Notes under the pieces: generated by a model
Database searches by the model: none
Seen by the model: only the letters and a program-made list of their open reading frames with translations
What the model was told of the DNA's origin: nothing
Assembly: GCF_003350325.1 (NCBI RefSeq)
Contig: NZ_QLYZ01000001.1
Coordinates: 186,001 to 250,000, forward strand
Length of the DNA stretch: 64,000 nt
Reading direction: 5' to 3'
Source of the DNA: Vibrio rhodolitus
GTDB taxonomy: Bacteria; Pseudomonadota; Gammaproteobacteria; Enterobacterales; Vibrionaceae
In this document: one piece after another, positions 9,601 to 17,282 of the stretch
Layout: every line of letters starts with the position of its first letter
How positions within the stretch are numbered: position 1 is the first letter of the stretch
Made by a program: the position numbers and the translations under genes

Positions 9601-9818
9601 ATCGCGGTAGTAAGCGGGTAGGTGACCTGATCTTCAACCACTTGCGGCGCTTGTCCTGGGTAGCTGGTTTTGATGATCACTTGTACGTCTGACAGATCGG
9701 GGATCGCATCAACAGGCGTGTTTTTCACGCTATACAAACCGCCTAACGTCAGCAAAACTGAAGCGACTAAGACCAAGAAACGATTGTTGATTGACCAACG
9801 AATAATCGCGCTAATCAT
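6630..9818 (-). CDS. cusA: CusA/SilA-type heavy-metal RND efflux permease
   Basis: 1062 residues, full length for the HME-RND family. Two sixfold membrane bundles are visible; the first helix is IRWSINNRFLVLVASVLL and the TM4 proton-relay motif is GAMVDGAIVMIENVHKH. The periplasmic porter domain includes PPLDEGDLMYMPTTYPG and the metal-path segment MPIKTRIDMLATGIKTPIG, which favours monovalent copper or silver over the divalent CzcA group. It works with the CusB adaptor and TolC-like channel as a tripartite pump exporting Cu(I)/Ag(I) from cytoplasm and periplasm. Its ATG overlaps the cusB stop (ATGA), indicating translational coupling. Confidence 0.93.
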   Translation of the reverse strand: MISAIIRWSINNRFLVLVASVLLTLGGLYSVKNTPVDAIPDLSDVQVIIKTSYPGQAPQVVEDQVTYPLTTAMLAVPGAETVRGYSFFGDSYVYIIFNDDTDMYWARSRVLEYLSQVAPNLPSQAKPTLGPDATGVGWIYSYVLQDKTGQHDLAELRSLQDWFLKYELQTVAGVSEVATVGGMVKQYQVQIDPAKLRAYNLTLQQINAAINNGNQETGASVIEVAEAEHMVRTSGYLTSIDDLRALPLKVTKNGTPLLLGDVAEINLGPQMRRGISEFNGEGEAVGGVIVMRFGENASQVIDNVKAKLSELQRGLPAGVEIVTTYDRSTLIDSAVDNLWQKLAEEFLVVAVVCALFLFHIRSSLVIAISLPIGILSAFIVMHWQGINANIMSLGGIAIAIGAMVDGAIVMIENVHKHIERTPLNDDNRWQVIGKAAEEVGAPLFFSLLIITLSFVPVFALQGQEGKMFSPLAFTKTYAMAAAAGLAITLVPVLMGYFVRGKILPEHKNPINKGLVALYRPLLNLSLRYPKSMITLALLLLASSYYPVKQLGSEFIPPLDEGDLMYMPTTYPGISIGKARELLQQTNKLIKTVPEVETVWGKIGRAETATDPAPLTMIETTIQLKPRDQWREGVTTESLRKEFDELVQFPGLTNAWVMPIKTRIDMLATGIKTPIGIKIAGPDLKQIEKIGAQIEPILSPISGTTSVYAERVAGGRYVTIDIKRRQAARYGLNIKDIQQVIATAVGGMKVGETVEGLERYPINVRYPQDYRDSVVKLQNLPLVTPNGARIALADVADVRYEDGPPMIKTENARPNGWVFVDIEGRDLGSYVVEAQQAVAEQLQLPAGYSLTWSGQYEYMERAKQRLSVVVPITLAIIVLLLYMSFRRVGEVMIIMSTLPLAMVGGVWLMYALKFNFSIAVGVGFIALAGVAVEIGVIMLVYLNQAWEQQKQDSRDNQQALASAELDTAISQGAGLRVRPVMMTVSTVIIGLIPIMYGHGTGSEVMQRIAAPMIGGMASALVLTLLVLPAIFKLWKLHELKRLSTKHSNRQLTDLTIQKPEKEI

Positions 9819-11518
9819 TGTTCGCCTCCTAGGGTCTCAATTTGCTTGAGAGTCCATTCACCAGCGTGGTTTTCGACTAGAAACCGGACTTTTTCCCCTT
9901 CACTAAAAGGTGAAAGCTCAAAGTTATCGCTAACAGAAAAGTTTTGCTCGCCGGCTTGCCACTGCCACTCAGGAACGGCTTGATGAGAAAGCGTGACCAT
10001 ACCGAAATCAGCCATCAGCATTGTGATTTCACCCTCTATCCACATTTCACTTGCAGCAGCTACCGCTGGTTTAATCTCGGTGATTTGATACTGACCTTGG
10101 TCGGTTTTTTCCATTTCAAATTCAATCGTGTCACCCGCTTTAAATGCGTGCAATTCAACACCGTTGGCTAAAGTAAAGTTCATTACCATACCGGGCCAAT
10201 TCCACTCGGGCACTGGCTGGTGGTTGATAGTCAGCATGCGATGATCGACCATAACGTCGTTAATCGTGCCAAATGCCCATGCGCGTTCGGTTGGCCCTTC
10301 AACACCATTAATCCGTGATAGGTCGGCACTTTGGCTAGATTCTGAATCAAGCATAAATTGCGCAGATGTAACGATTCGGTCTTGCTCTGTGAGTCCTTGT
10401 AAAACTTCAACCTGTTCACCAGCTTCTCGACCGACTTCAATGCGTGCTGAACGGAATTTGCCGTCGCCTAAAGCGAGTACCACACGAGTCATCCCTCCTG
10501 AGCGGATCACCGCCGAACGTGGAATGGTAAGAACCGCTCGATCGCTGATAGGTTTAAGTTTGATATTGGCAAACATGTTCGGCTTCAGCTCGCCATTAGG
10601 GTTGTCAAACTTCAGGCGTACGCGTAGCGTACGAGTTTGTGGGTCAAGGATAGGGTAGACGTAATCAACTTGACCTTGCCAATTTTTGCCGGGTAATGCC
10701 TCAAGAATCATCTCCGCTTCACTACCAGCTTTAATCCAATGAGATTGGCGTTCGAATAGCTCAACATCGACCCAGACATGACCAAGTGGACCTGCACTAA
10801 TCACGGTTTGAGCAGGGGACAGATAACCACCTTCGCGAATGTTCAAACTCGCAATGACACCGTCAGCAATCGCTTTAATCTCGACTTGCTGTTTGGCTTG
10901 ACCGGAGCGATAAATTTGTTCAATTTGCTGTTGGTCAACGCCCAGTGATGACAGCCTTTCTTTCGCCCCTTGGATGAGCGTTTTTCTACCAGTGCGCTTG
11001 GCATTGAGCAGCTCCTCTTGTGCTTTGACGAGATCCGGTGAATAGAAGGTAAACAAGACATCATCCCGCGAGACTTTCTCTCCCACTGCATTGACGTAGA
11101 GCTTCTCGACCCAACCACTGGTGCGTACGTTGGTTTGCCACAGCGTACTTTCATCAAAGGCGATGTAGCCAACCGCATCAATGATGGGTTGTAGTGGTTG
11201 TTTGGTAACAAGAGCGGTTTTTACGCCAAGATTATTTTCTACTGCCGCTGAAATGGTCACTGTGCCAGCCTCTTGCACACTGCCGTCAAGGTCCTCGGCG
11301 TAGACAGGAATAAGATCCATCCCCATCGGAGACTTGCCCGGTTTATCACGTTTATAGTTTGGATCCATTGGTGCAACCCAATACAAAGGCTCATCAGATG
11401 CCGCGCTAGTTGCTGGCGATGACGTCATAGTATGGGCAGGCATAAGCCATTGATTACCCGCAAAACCTAAAGCCGTGCCCACAACAAGGGCAACAGTCGC
11501 AACTTTGATTGTTTTCAT
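9815..11518 (-). CDS. cusB: CusB-type efflux adaptor with two C-terminal CusF-like domains
   Basis: 567 residues. A signal/anchor helix is at 1-20, then the heavy-metal-binding YHS-like insert (YWVAPMDPNYKRDKPGKSPMGMDLIPVY), then the lipoyl, hairpin and beta-barrel domains of an RND membrane-fusion protein (to about 400). Two copper-chaperone modules follow: the first keeps all four CusF ligands in pattern (INHQPVPEWNWPGMVM: H, W, M, M), the second is degenerate (LSHQAVPEWQWQAGEQ). I start at 11518 because AGGAGA is properly spaced before it and it follows the channel gene by 10 bp; an upstream in-frame ATG at 11572 would overlap that gene. Confidence 0.92.
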   Translation of the reverse strand: MKTIKVATVALVVGTALGFAGNQWLMPAHTMTSSPATSAASDEPLYWVAPMDPNYKRDKPGKSPMGMDLIPVYAEDLDGSVQEAGTVTISAAVENNLGVKTALVTKQPLQPIIDAVGYIAFDESTLWQTNVRTSGWVEKLYVNAVGEKVSRDDVLFTFYSPDLVKAQEELLNAKRTGRKTLIQGAKERLSSLGVDQQQIEQIYRSGQAKQQVEIKAIADGVIASLNIREGGYLSPAQTVISAGPLGHVWVDVELFERQSHWIKAGSEAEMILEALPGKNWQGQVDYVYPILDPQTRTLRVRLKFDNPNGELKPNMFANIKLKPISDRAVLTIPRSAVIRSGGMTRVVLALGDGKFRSARIEVGREAGEQVEVLQGLTEQDRIVTSAQFMLDSESSQSADLSRINGVEGPTERAWAFGTINDVMVDHRMLTINHQPVPEWNWPGMVMNFTLANGVELHAFKAGDTIEFEMEKTDQGQYQITEIKPAVAAASEMWIEGEITMLMADFGMVTLSHQAVPEWQWQAGEQNFSVSDNFELSPFSEGEKVRFLVENHAGEWTLKQIETLGGEQ

Positions 11519-11528
11519 TATTTTTCTC

Positions 11529-12911
11529 CTAGCGCTGGGCTTTATTGAGGCTGTCTGTTGCATAATCGCCAATCAGGTTAGCGATCTGATTATTGGTTAG
11601 GTTGAGGTCTGTGATTAGGCGCTCAAGCTCTAGCTCGATAGTGATCTGAGTAATGGATGACGTGACAATGTCACCAAAGCTGGCGCTGTTATTTTGATAC
11701 CCGCGCTCAACCGCCGCTAGTTGTGCTTTTGCCTGCTTGAGTAACTGACTTTGATAGTGGGAGATACGCTGTTGGAGATGGTCTTTATCAGAAATAAGCC
11801 CAGTCAATTGCGCACCCATGCGAGCAAGCCATGCATCCCGCTGGGATTTCGCTGCACCAACCTGATACTGCGCCGCTTCTAGTGACTTATCTTGTTTACT
11901 ACCGGTATAAAGAGGGATGTCGACGGTTAAATAGGCGCTCACCATATCCGGAGCAGGGTCACCGCGCATATTGTTTGCCTCACGGTGCGCATACATCACC
12001 TCGACGCCAAATTGAGGCGCATATGCTTCTTCAGCAATGGAGACTTGCGTTTGCGCGCTCTGCAGCGATGAATCTAAAGATTGAATCACTGGGTGGCGCA
12101 TTAGTAACTGATAACGCAACTGTGACGTTGTGTTACTTGCTAGCGTTTGTTGTAACTCATGCCAATCCAATTGATTGGAAGCGTGTAAAGCACCATTTTG
12201 TTCAAACCACGCATTACCCAACCATTCAGATAACTGGGCGGCTAATTTAAGCTGCATTTGCGAGTTGTTAACCAGCTTTTGTTGTAATTGGCTCAACTTA
12301 AGCTGTGCGGCAATCACATCTTGGGACTCGCCAATACCAAGCGCATAGTTGGAGTCTTGATTATCAATGAGTTGCGTCAGCCATTTCTCTTGCTGAAGTA
12401 GCAGTGATTTGGCTTTCTGGTTGTAACCAAGTTCAAGCCACAGAGCGGTCACGGCTGTAATCACTTCGTGCTCGCGGGCTTTAGCTTGTTGCAGCACCGC
12501 TTGAGATTGCTGCTCTGCCTGAGATGCTTGTAACTCGATGGTATTGCCACGATCGAACTTCTGCATCACGCCTAATGAGATGTTACTCATAGGGTCTTGA
12601 TCGAGGCGAAAACTATCGACAGGCACACCGCCAAAACCAAATTTTACTGTCGGGTCCATTAGTGTTGCTTTTGCTTTGCCACTGCTGAGGGTCGCTTGAG
12701 ACTGAGCGAATAGTTGCTCGCGACTCGCATCTTGTTGCAAAGCAATCGAAATGATTTGTTCTAGCGTCAATCTAGAGTCTTGCAACGCAGTGTTTGATTG
12801 AGCTGAATTTGTCGCTGGTTCAAGTGTGCTATGTGCCAACGCAGGTGCGCTGAAAGCCAAAAATAGGCTGAGCGCGAGGAAGTTGTATTTTGCTTTCACA
12901 TTACAATCCAT
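11529..12911 (-). CDS. TolC-family outer-membrane channel (CusC-like)
   Basis: 460 residues with a signal peptide (FLALSLFLAFSAPALAHS) and the two internally repeated coiled-coil/beta halves of outer-membrane efflux proteins: the first repeat includes DPTVKFGFGGVPVDSFRLDQ and the second EEAYAPQFGVEVMYAHRE, with VSAYLTVDIPLYTGSKQDKSLEAA after it. No lipobox is seen, unlike E. coli CusC. It supplies the outer-membrane duct of the pump encoded downstream. The ATG at 12911 is preferred to the in-frame TTG at 12917. A 136-bp gap separates it from the small gene upstream. Confidence 0.88.
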   Translation of the reverse strand: MDCNVKAKYNFLALSLFLAFSAPALAHSTLEPATNSAQSNTALQDSRLTLEQIISIALQQDASREQLFAQSQATLSSGKAKATLMDPTVKFGFGGVPVDSFRLDQDPMSNISLGVMQKFDRGNTIELQASQAEQQSQAVLQQAKAREHEVITAVTALWLELGYNQKAKSLLLQQEKWLTQLIDNQDSNYALGIGESQDVIAAQLKLSQLQQKLVNNSQMQLKLAAQLSEWLGNAWFEQNGALHASNQLDWHELQQTLASNTTSQLRYQLLMRHPVIQSLDSSLQSAQTQVSIAEEAYAPQFGVEVMYAHREANNMRGDPAPDMVSAYLTVDIPLYTGSKQDKSLEAAQYQVGAAKSQRDAWLARMGAQLTGLISDKDHLQQRISHYQSQLLKQAKAQLAAVERGYQNNSASFGDIVTSSITQITIELELERLITDLNLTNNQIANLIGDYATDSLNKAQR

Positions 12912-13047
12912 TTTCAAATACCAAACGCCGACTCATCGCTAAGCGAGCGGTTGGAATATTGATCTTGCTGATGCGAGGAGTCGCTATCAGGCTGATAGTA
13001 ATTAGCAGGTAAGGGGTGCTGCTAAATGTCTAATGTATGAATTGAAG

Positions 13048-13452
13048 TTAAGCAGTAGGCGGGCGATAGAGCGAACTCAAGATCTCGACAGTATCGCGGG
13101 TTGGTTCGATAGGATAGGTTTGGATATCAAATGAAGGGCTAAAGCTTGGTAGATCTGCCGTGAGCGTCGCAACTACGGTCACGCAAGTGGTATCGCAACA
13201 TTCGTGCTGCATTGAACTTCCGCTCGCGCAATCCATCTCAATATTTGCCAGCTTTTCGCCAGAGACATGGTGAGACATAGCCGCCATATCCATATTAGGC
13301 ATCATTTCATCTGAGCAATGACTGCTGGCTGACTGGCTCATTTGCAGCATTTGAAGTGGCATGAGAGTTTTGCTTGACGCCATATTTGACGCAACCAGCG
13401 CCAAAGCCGTAAGCAAGACTAACCAAATTGTACGCAGAGAGGTCGCGTGCAT
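13048..13452 (-). CDS. Small secreted Cys/His/Met-rich protein heading the copper operon
   Basis: 134 residues with an N-terminal hydrophobic segment (about 9-25) that acts as signal peptide or anchor. The mature part is rich in metal-binding residues: SHCSDEMMPNMDMAAMSHH, then MDCASGSSMQHECCDTTC (five cysteines, one CC pair). The ending SSLYRPPTA resembles the C-terminal R-x-P-P motif of DUF2946/CopL-like small proteins from copper operons; the match is by eye. It is the first gene after the CueR-type promoter, about 45 bases from the expected transcription start. I infer copper sensing or buffering. The ribosome-binding site is weak, so an internal start is possible. Confidence 0.72.
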   Translation of the reverse strand: MHATSLRTIWLVLLTALALVASNMASSKTLMPLQMLQMSQSASSHCSDEMMPNMDMAAMSHHVSGEKLANIEMDCASGSSMQHECCDTTCVTVVATLTADLPSFSPSFDIQTYPIEPTRDTVEILSSLYRPPTA

Positions 13453-13502
13453 ATGGATACCAATTCTACTTCAAATGAAAAATTAACCGAGTGTGAGCGT
13501 TA

Positions 13503-13533
13503 AGCTTAATCCTTACCCCTGGGGTAAGGTCAA
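13503..13533 (-). promoter_or_regulatory. CueR/MerR-type copper-inducible promoter
   Basis: Read on the minus strand: -35 TTGACC (13533-13528), a 19-bp spacer, -10 TAAGCT (13508-13503). The spacer region is filled by a perfect dyad, CCTTACCCC-A-GGGGTAAGG (9+1+9, 13511-13529). The overlong 19-bp spacer with a dyad between the hexamers is the hallmark of MerR-family promoters, and the layout closely parallels E. coli PcopA, the CueR target. It faces the 13452-6084 operon. No cueR gene is in the window, so the regulator must be encoded elsewhere. Confidence 0.9.
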
Positions 13534-13536
13534 TAA

Positions 13537-13570
13537 AAAAGCCTGATAAATATTAATCTATCAGGCTTTT
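13537..13570 (-). terminator. Terminator of the PepT-like gene
   Basis: A 12-bp perfect stem (13537-13548 with 13559-13570) followed on the minus strand by TTTTTTATTG. It ends the peptidase transcript just before the copper promoter begins; the T tract runs into the promoter -35 element. Confidence 0.88.
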
Positions 13571-13589
13571 CGTATACGTTGTAAGCGTA

Positions 13590-14696
13590 TTAGTGCGTTA
13601 AGTAATGCTTAACAAACTCAGTTACTTTTACCATGTCATCGATAGCGATGAACTCTTCAGTGGTGTGCACTTTTGCCATACCGGTTGAGATGTTAACTGT
13701 GGTTAAGCCAAGCTTGTTAAAGTTATTCGCATCACTACCACCGCCAGTTGCTTTGGTGAATGGCTCTGCACCGATTGCGCTAAACGACGCTTTTACTTGC
13801 TCAATATGCGGGTGATCGTCGGCAAGAACAAATGCGTTGTAAGCACGGGTTGATTCGATTTCCACTTCTGCGCCATGTTTTGCCGCTGCTGCTTGGAAAG
13901 TCTCAATCATATGATCAACTTGTTTAGTCAGCTTGTCATCGTTTAGCGAGCGCGCTTCAGCAACAATTTTTAGTTCAGGCATAACGATGTTGGTCGCGTT
14001 ACCGCCTTCGACAATACCGATGTTGGCGGTGGTTTCTTCATCGATACGTAGTAGTTTCATTTGCGTGATCGCGTCTGCAGCTACGCTGATCGCACTAATG
14101 CCTTCTTCAGGTGCAAGACCTGCGTGAGCAGGGCGACCTTTGATCGTCGCAACGATCTTTTGCTGACCAGGCGCGGCATTAACGATAGTGCCGATAGGAC
14201 CACCGGTATCCAGCACGATGGCTTTGTTTGATTTAATCATGTTCATATCGAAGTGTTCAGAGCCGTGTAGACCGCCTTCTTCATGAACAGTGAACGCGAT
14301 TTCGATGGTCTTGTGGTCAAGATTTTCAGCTTGGATACAACGAACCGCTTCCATGATAGCTGCGATGCCAGATTTATCATCACCACCTAAAATTGTGTTG
14401 CCTTTTGAGCGGATAATGCCGTCTTCAATAACAGGCTCTATGCCTTTACCCGGCGTTACCGTGTCCATATGGCAGCTTAGTACAACGCTGTCTTCGATTT
14501 TACCATCGAGGCGAGCGTAAACATTGAAGCCGTTGGTGTACTGCTCTGGCACTGGCAGCTTGTGCACAGTGAAACCCATCTCGCCAAGTTGCTCAGCAAG
14601 AGTCTCAGCAATCTCTTTTTCAAAGCCAGTTTCACTATCAATTTTGATTAGTTCGCAGAAGTGCTCGACCAATCGCTCACGGTTAATTTGTGTCAT
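13590..14696 (-). CDS. PepT-like M20 family metallopeptidase
   Basis: 368 residues of the tripeptide aminopeptidase-like group. Two-zinc site residues appear in order: H and D of SCHMDTV, D of GGDDKSG, the catalytic and ligand glutamates of VHEEGG, D of VLDTGG and the final H of AKVHTTEE. A dimerisation (lid) domain occupies about 175-275, containing GRPAHAGLAPEEG. It is shorter than classical PepT (about 408) and fits the PepT-like group that includes B. subtilis YqjE. It is a cytoplasmic enzyme cleaving N-terminal residues from small peptides. Divergent from hppD across 380 bp. Confidence 0.87.
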   Translation of the reverse strand: MTQINRERLVEHFCELIKIDSETGFEKEIAETLAEQLGEMGFTVHKLPVPEQYTNGFNVYARLDGKIEDSVVLSCHMDTVTPGKGIEPVIEDGIIRSKGNTILGGDDKSGIAAIMEAVRCIQAENLDHKTIEIAFTVHEEGGLHGSEHFDMNMIKSNKAIVLDTGGPIGTIVNAAPGQQKIVATIKGRPAHAGLAPEEGISAISVAADAITQMKLLRIDEETTANIGIVEGGNATNIVMPELKIVAEARSLNDDKLTKQVDHMIETFQAAAAKHGAEVEIESTRAYNAFVLADDHPHIEQVKASFSAIGAEPFTKATGGGSDANNFNKLGLTTVNISTGMAKVHTTEEFIAIDDMVKVTEFVKHYLTH

Positions 14697-14858
14697 TGTT
14701 ATACCTTACTGTAGGAACAGAGGCGGTTAACATACCGCTAAGTCTTGAGCTCAAACCTGCGGTAAATCAATTTTCACGTGTAAAAGCAAACTAGCCTGTT
14801 CCATTGGTTAATCCTTGTGCGTTTAGATTCTCGACGAACGAGATAGTCAAAAATCAAA

Positions 14859-14876
14859 TGTAAAATAATTGTTACA
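14859..14876 (+). promoter_or_regulatory. TyrR box upstream of the tyrosine catabolic operon
   Basis: TGTAAA-ATAATT-GTTACA matches the TyrR consensus TGTAAA-N6-TTTACA with one mismatch. It lies 200 bp before hppD within the 14697-15076 spacer, which otherwise holds no gene I can support; the AT-rich stretch at 14905-14945 probably contains the core promoter. TyrR-type regulators (PhhR in Pseudomonas) respond to aromatic amino acids, which fits the operon. Confidence 0.7.
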
Positions 14877-15076
14877 TCGCTCAGATTGAGCTTTAGCTTA
14901 ATAATGAGATGCTTAGTATAAATTTATAAAAATTAAACGCGCAGTTTTACACAGAGATAAGATTTTAATAGCGCTGCTTTTTTGCCCGAAAATTACCCTT
15001 ATTGGCTGTTATTGCTCATGTTTATATCAGTACCTGTGCGTTACTGGCATATCAAGCAACACCGCAAGGAGTGATT

Positions 15077-16150
15077 ATGGATGAGTACCTAAACCCACTA
15101 GGGACTGACGGTTTTGAGTTTGTGGAATATACCGCGGCAGATGATCAGGGTATTGCTGCGTTGAAGGATCTGTTTTTGTCACTTGGCTTTGCTGAAGTGG
15201 CAAAACATCGCTCAAAACAGGCGTGGCTCTATCAGCAGGGGGACATTAGTTTTGTCGTCAATGCACAGCCTGATAGCCAAGCGGAGGCGTTTGCCAAAGA
15301 GCACGGTCCCTCGGTGTGTGGCATGGCGTTTCGGGTCAAAGACAGTGGGAAAGCGATGGAACATGCACTGGTGAATGGTGCAAGCAGATACGTCACTGAG
15401 GTGGGACCGATGGAGCTTTCGATACCGGCAATTTATGGGATCGGTGACAGCTTGATCTATTTTGTTGACCGCTATGGTGAACAGAGCATCTATGATGTCG
15501 ATTTTTGCTTCTATGATGACGCACAAAAACAGCGGGATGAGTGCTCAGTTGGGCTGCTCGAAATTGACCACTTAACCCATAACGTAAAGCAAGGTCATAT
15601 GGATACTTGGTCGGGCTTTTATGAGCGTATCGGTAATTTTAGAGAGATTCGCTACTTTGATATCGAGGGCAAACTAACTGGGCTTGTCAGCCGCGCAATG
15701 ACTGCACCTTGCGGCAAAATACGCATTCCAATCAATGAATCCTCTGATGACAAATCGCAGATTGAAGAGTTTATTCGCGAGTATAACGGTGAAGGCATCC
15801 AACATATCGCGATGAGCACCGATGATATTTATCACACGGTGAAAACGCTGCGCGCACGGGGCATGGAATTTATGCCAACGCCGGATACTTACTATGAGAA
15901 GGTCAATCAACGGGTCGAAGGTCACGGTGAAGATCTTGAGCATCTTAAGGCTCTTAGGATCTTAATTGATGGCGCACCAATGAAGGATGGCATCCTGCTG
16001 CAGATTTTTACTCAAACGGTGATAGGTCCGGTGTTTTTTGAAATTATTCAGCGCAAAGGGAATCAAGGCTTTGGCGAGGGCAACTTCAAAGCGCTGTTTG
16101 AATCGATAGAGGAAGATCAGATCAGGCGCGGGGTATTAAAAGATGCGTAG
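15077..16150 (+). CDS. hppD: 4-hydroxyphenylpyruvate dioxygenase
   Basis: 357 residues, normal length for bacterial HPPD. The C-terminal VOC domain carries the Fe(II) triad: H in LEIDHLTHNV, H in GIQHIAMST and E in GPVFFEIIQRKG. The C-terminal lid helix motif NQGFGEGNFKALFESIE is intact. It converts 4-hydroxyphenylpyruvate to homogentisate, the second step of tyrosine breakdown. I start at 15077, where AAGGA is 6 bases upstream; the longer in-frame ORF beginning at 15002 adds a non-conserved extension. First gene of a four-gene operon; its end overlaps hmgA by 8 bp. Confidence 0.95.
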   Translation: MDEYLNPLGTDGFEFVEYTAADDQGIAALKDLFLSLGFAEVAKHRSKQAWLYQQGDISFVVNAQPDSQAEAFAKEHGPSVCGMAFRVKDSGKAMEHALVNGASRYVTEVGPMELSIPAIYGIGDSLIYFVDRYGEQSIYDVDFCFYDDAQKQRDECSVGLLEIDHLTHNVKQGHMDTWSGFYERIGNFREIRYFDIEGKLTGLVSRAMTAPCGKIRIPINESSDDKSQIEEFIREYNGEGIQHIAMSTDDIYHTVKTLRARGMEFMPTPDTYYEKVNQRVEGHGEDLEHLKALRILIDGAPMKDGILLQIFTQTVIGPVFFEIIQRKGNQGFGEGNFKALFESIEEDQIRRGVLKDA

Positions 16151-17276
16151 ACGGATCACTTACCCTCATCGTGAAGGTACCTGTTCAAAACAAGCTCACG
16201 CTGACTTTCCTGAGCAAGGAATTTATGAGCGAGAGGCTGGGCGTGCTGGTTTTTTTGGACCGGCGAGTCACTTTCATCATCGTCATGCGCCGACCGGCTG
16301 GAGTGAATGGCAGGGAAAACTCAGACCACGCGCGTTTAACTTCAATCATGTTGATGCTAGCCAGCAAAGTTCGCCGTGGGATGTGCCGGATTTACTCTCT
16401 AACTCAGATTGCAAAATCCGCGTTTGGCAGTTGCATGAATCGATGGAATTTCTCGCCCGCAATGCTGATGGTGATGAGCTGCTGTTTATTCACCAAGGTA
16501 GTGCAGAACTGTTTTGTGACTATGGGCACTTAACTTTAGTCACTGGTGACTATGTGGTGATCCCGCGCTCAACCAATTGGCGTTTAGAACCCCATCAGCC
16601 GATGTTCATTCTGATGATTGAAAATACTGACGGCGAGTATAACCTCCCTGACAAAGGCATCGTCGGCCAGCATGCCGTGTTTGACCCAGCTGCACTTGAT
16701 GTTCCTGCGATTAATGCAAAGTTTCAAGCGCAATACAGCGAGAGAACGACTCAAGTTAAGGTTAAACGTCATGGTGAGATAAGTACCATTATCTATCCAT
16801 TTAATCCGCTTGATGCGATTGGTTGGCATGGTGATCTTTCCGTGGTGCGTTTGAATTGGCAAGATATCCGTCCGCTGATGTCGCACCGTTATCATCTGCC
16901 GCCTTCCGCACATACCACCTTTGTGGGTGATGGTTTTGTCGTTTGTACTTTTGTGCCGCGCCCAATAGAGAGTGATCCCGGCGCGTTGAAAGTGCCGTTT
17001 TACCACAACAACGATGACTATGATGAAGTGCTGTTTTATCACCAAGGGGATTTTTTTAGCCGTGACAATATTGAAGCAGGCATGGTGACATTTCACCCGG
17101 CTGGCTTTACCCATGGTCCTCATCCCAAAGCCTTTGCTGCAGGTCTTGCCCACAAGAAAAAGCAAACCGACGAAGTCGCAGTAATGATAGATACGCGACA
17201 TGCGCTGGAATTTTCTGAGCAGGCAGAGCAAGTTGAGTGGGCGGAGTATGTCTACAGTTGGCGAGAGAAAAAGTGA
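16143..17276 (+). CDS. hmgA: Homogentisate 1,2-dioxygenase
   Basis: 377 residues, cupin fold. Putative iron ligands are in VPFYHNNDDYDEVLFYHQG (His and acidic residue) and HPAGFTHGPHP (His). It opens the ring of homogentisate to maleylacetoacetate. The length is shorter than the 430-445 of the human and Pseudomonas enzymes, as in the compact Vibrio and Shewanella type. Loss of this gene in Vibrio causes brown pyomelanin pigment; the reading frame here is intact. Overlap with hppD upstream and a 6-bp gap to the hydrolase downstream indicate a single transcript. Confidence 0.93.
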   Translation: MRRRITYPHREGTCSKQAHADFPEQGIYEREAGRAGFFGPASHFHHRHAPTGWSEWQGKLRPRAFNFNHVDASQQSSPWDVPDLLSNSDCKIRVWQLHESMEFLARNADGDELLFIHQGSAELFCDYGHLTLVTGDYVVIPRSTNWRLEPHQPMFILMIENTDGEYNLPDKGIVGQHAVFDPAALDVPAINAKFQAQYSERTTQVKVKRHGEISTIIYPFNPLDAIGWHGDLSVVRLNWQDIRPLMSHRYHLPPSAHTTFVGDGFVVCTFVPRPIESDPGALKVPFYHNNDDYDEVLFYHQGDFFSRDNIEAGMVTFHPAGFTHGPHPKAFAAGLAHKKKQTDEVAVMIDTRHALEFSEQAEQVEWAEYVYSWREKK

Positions 17277-17282
17277 GGCAAG

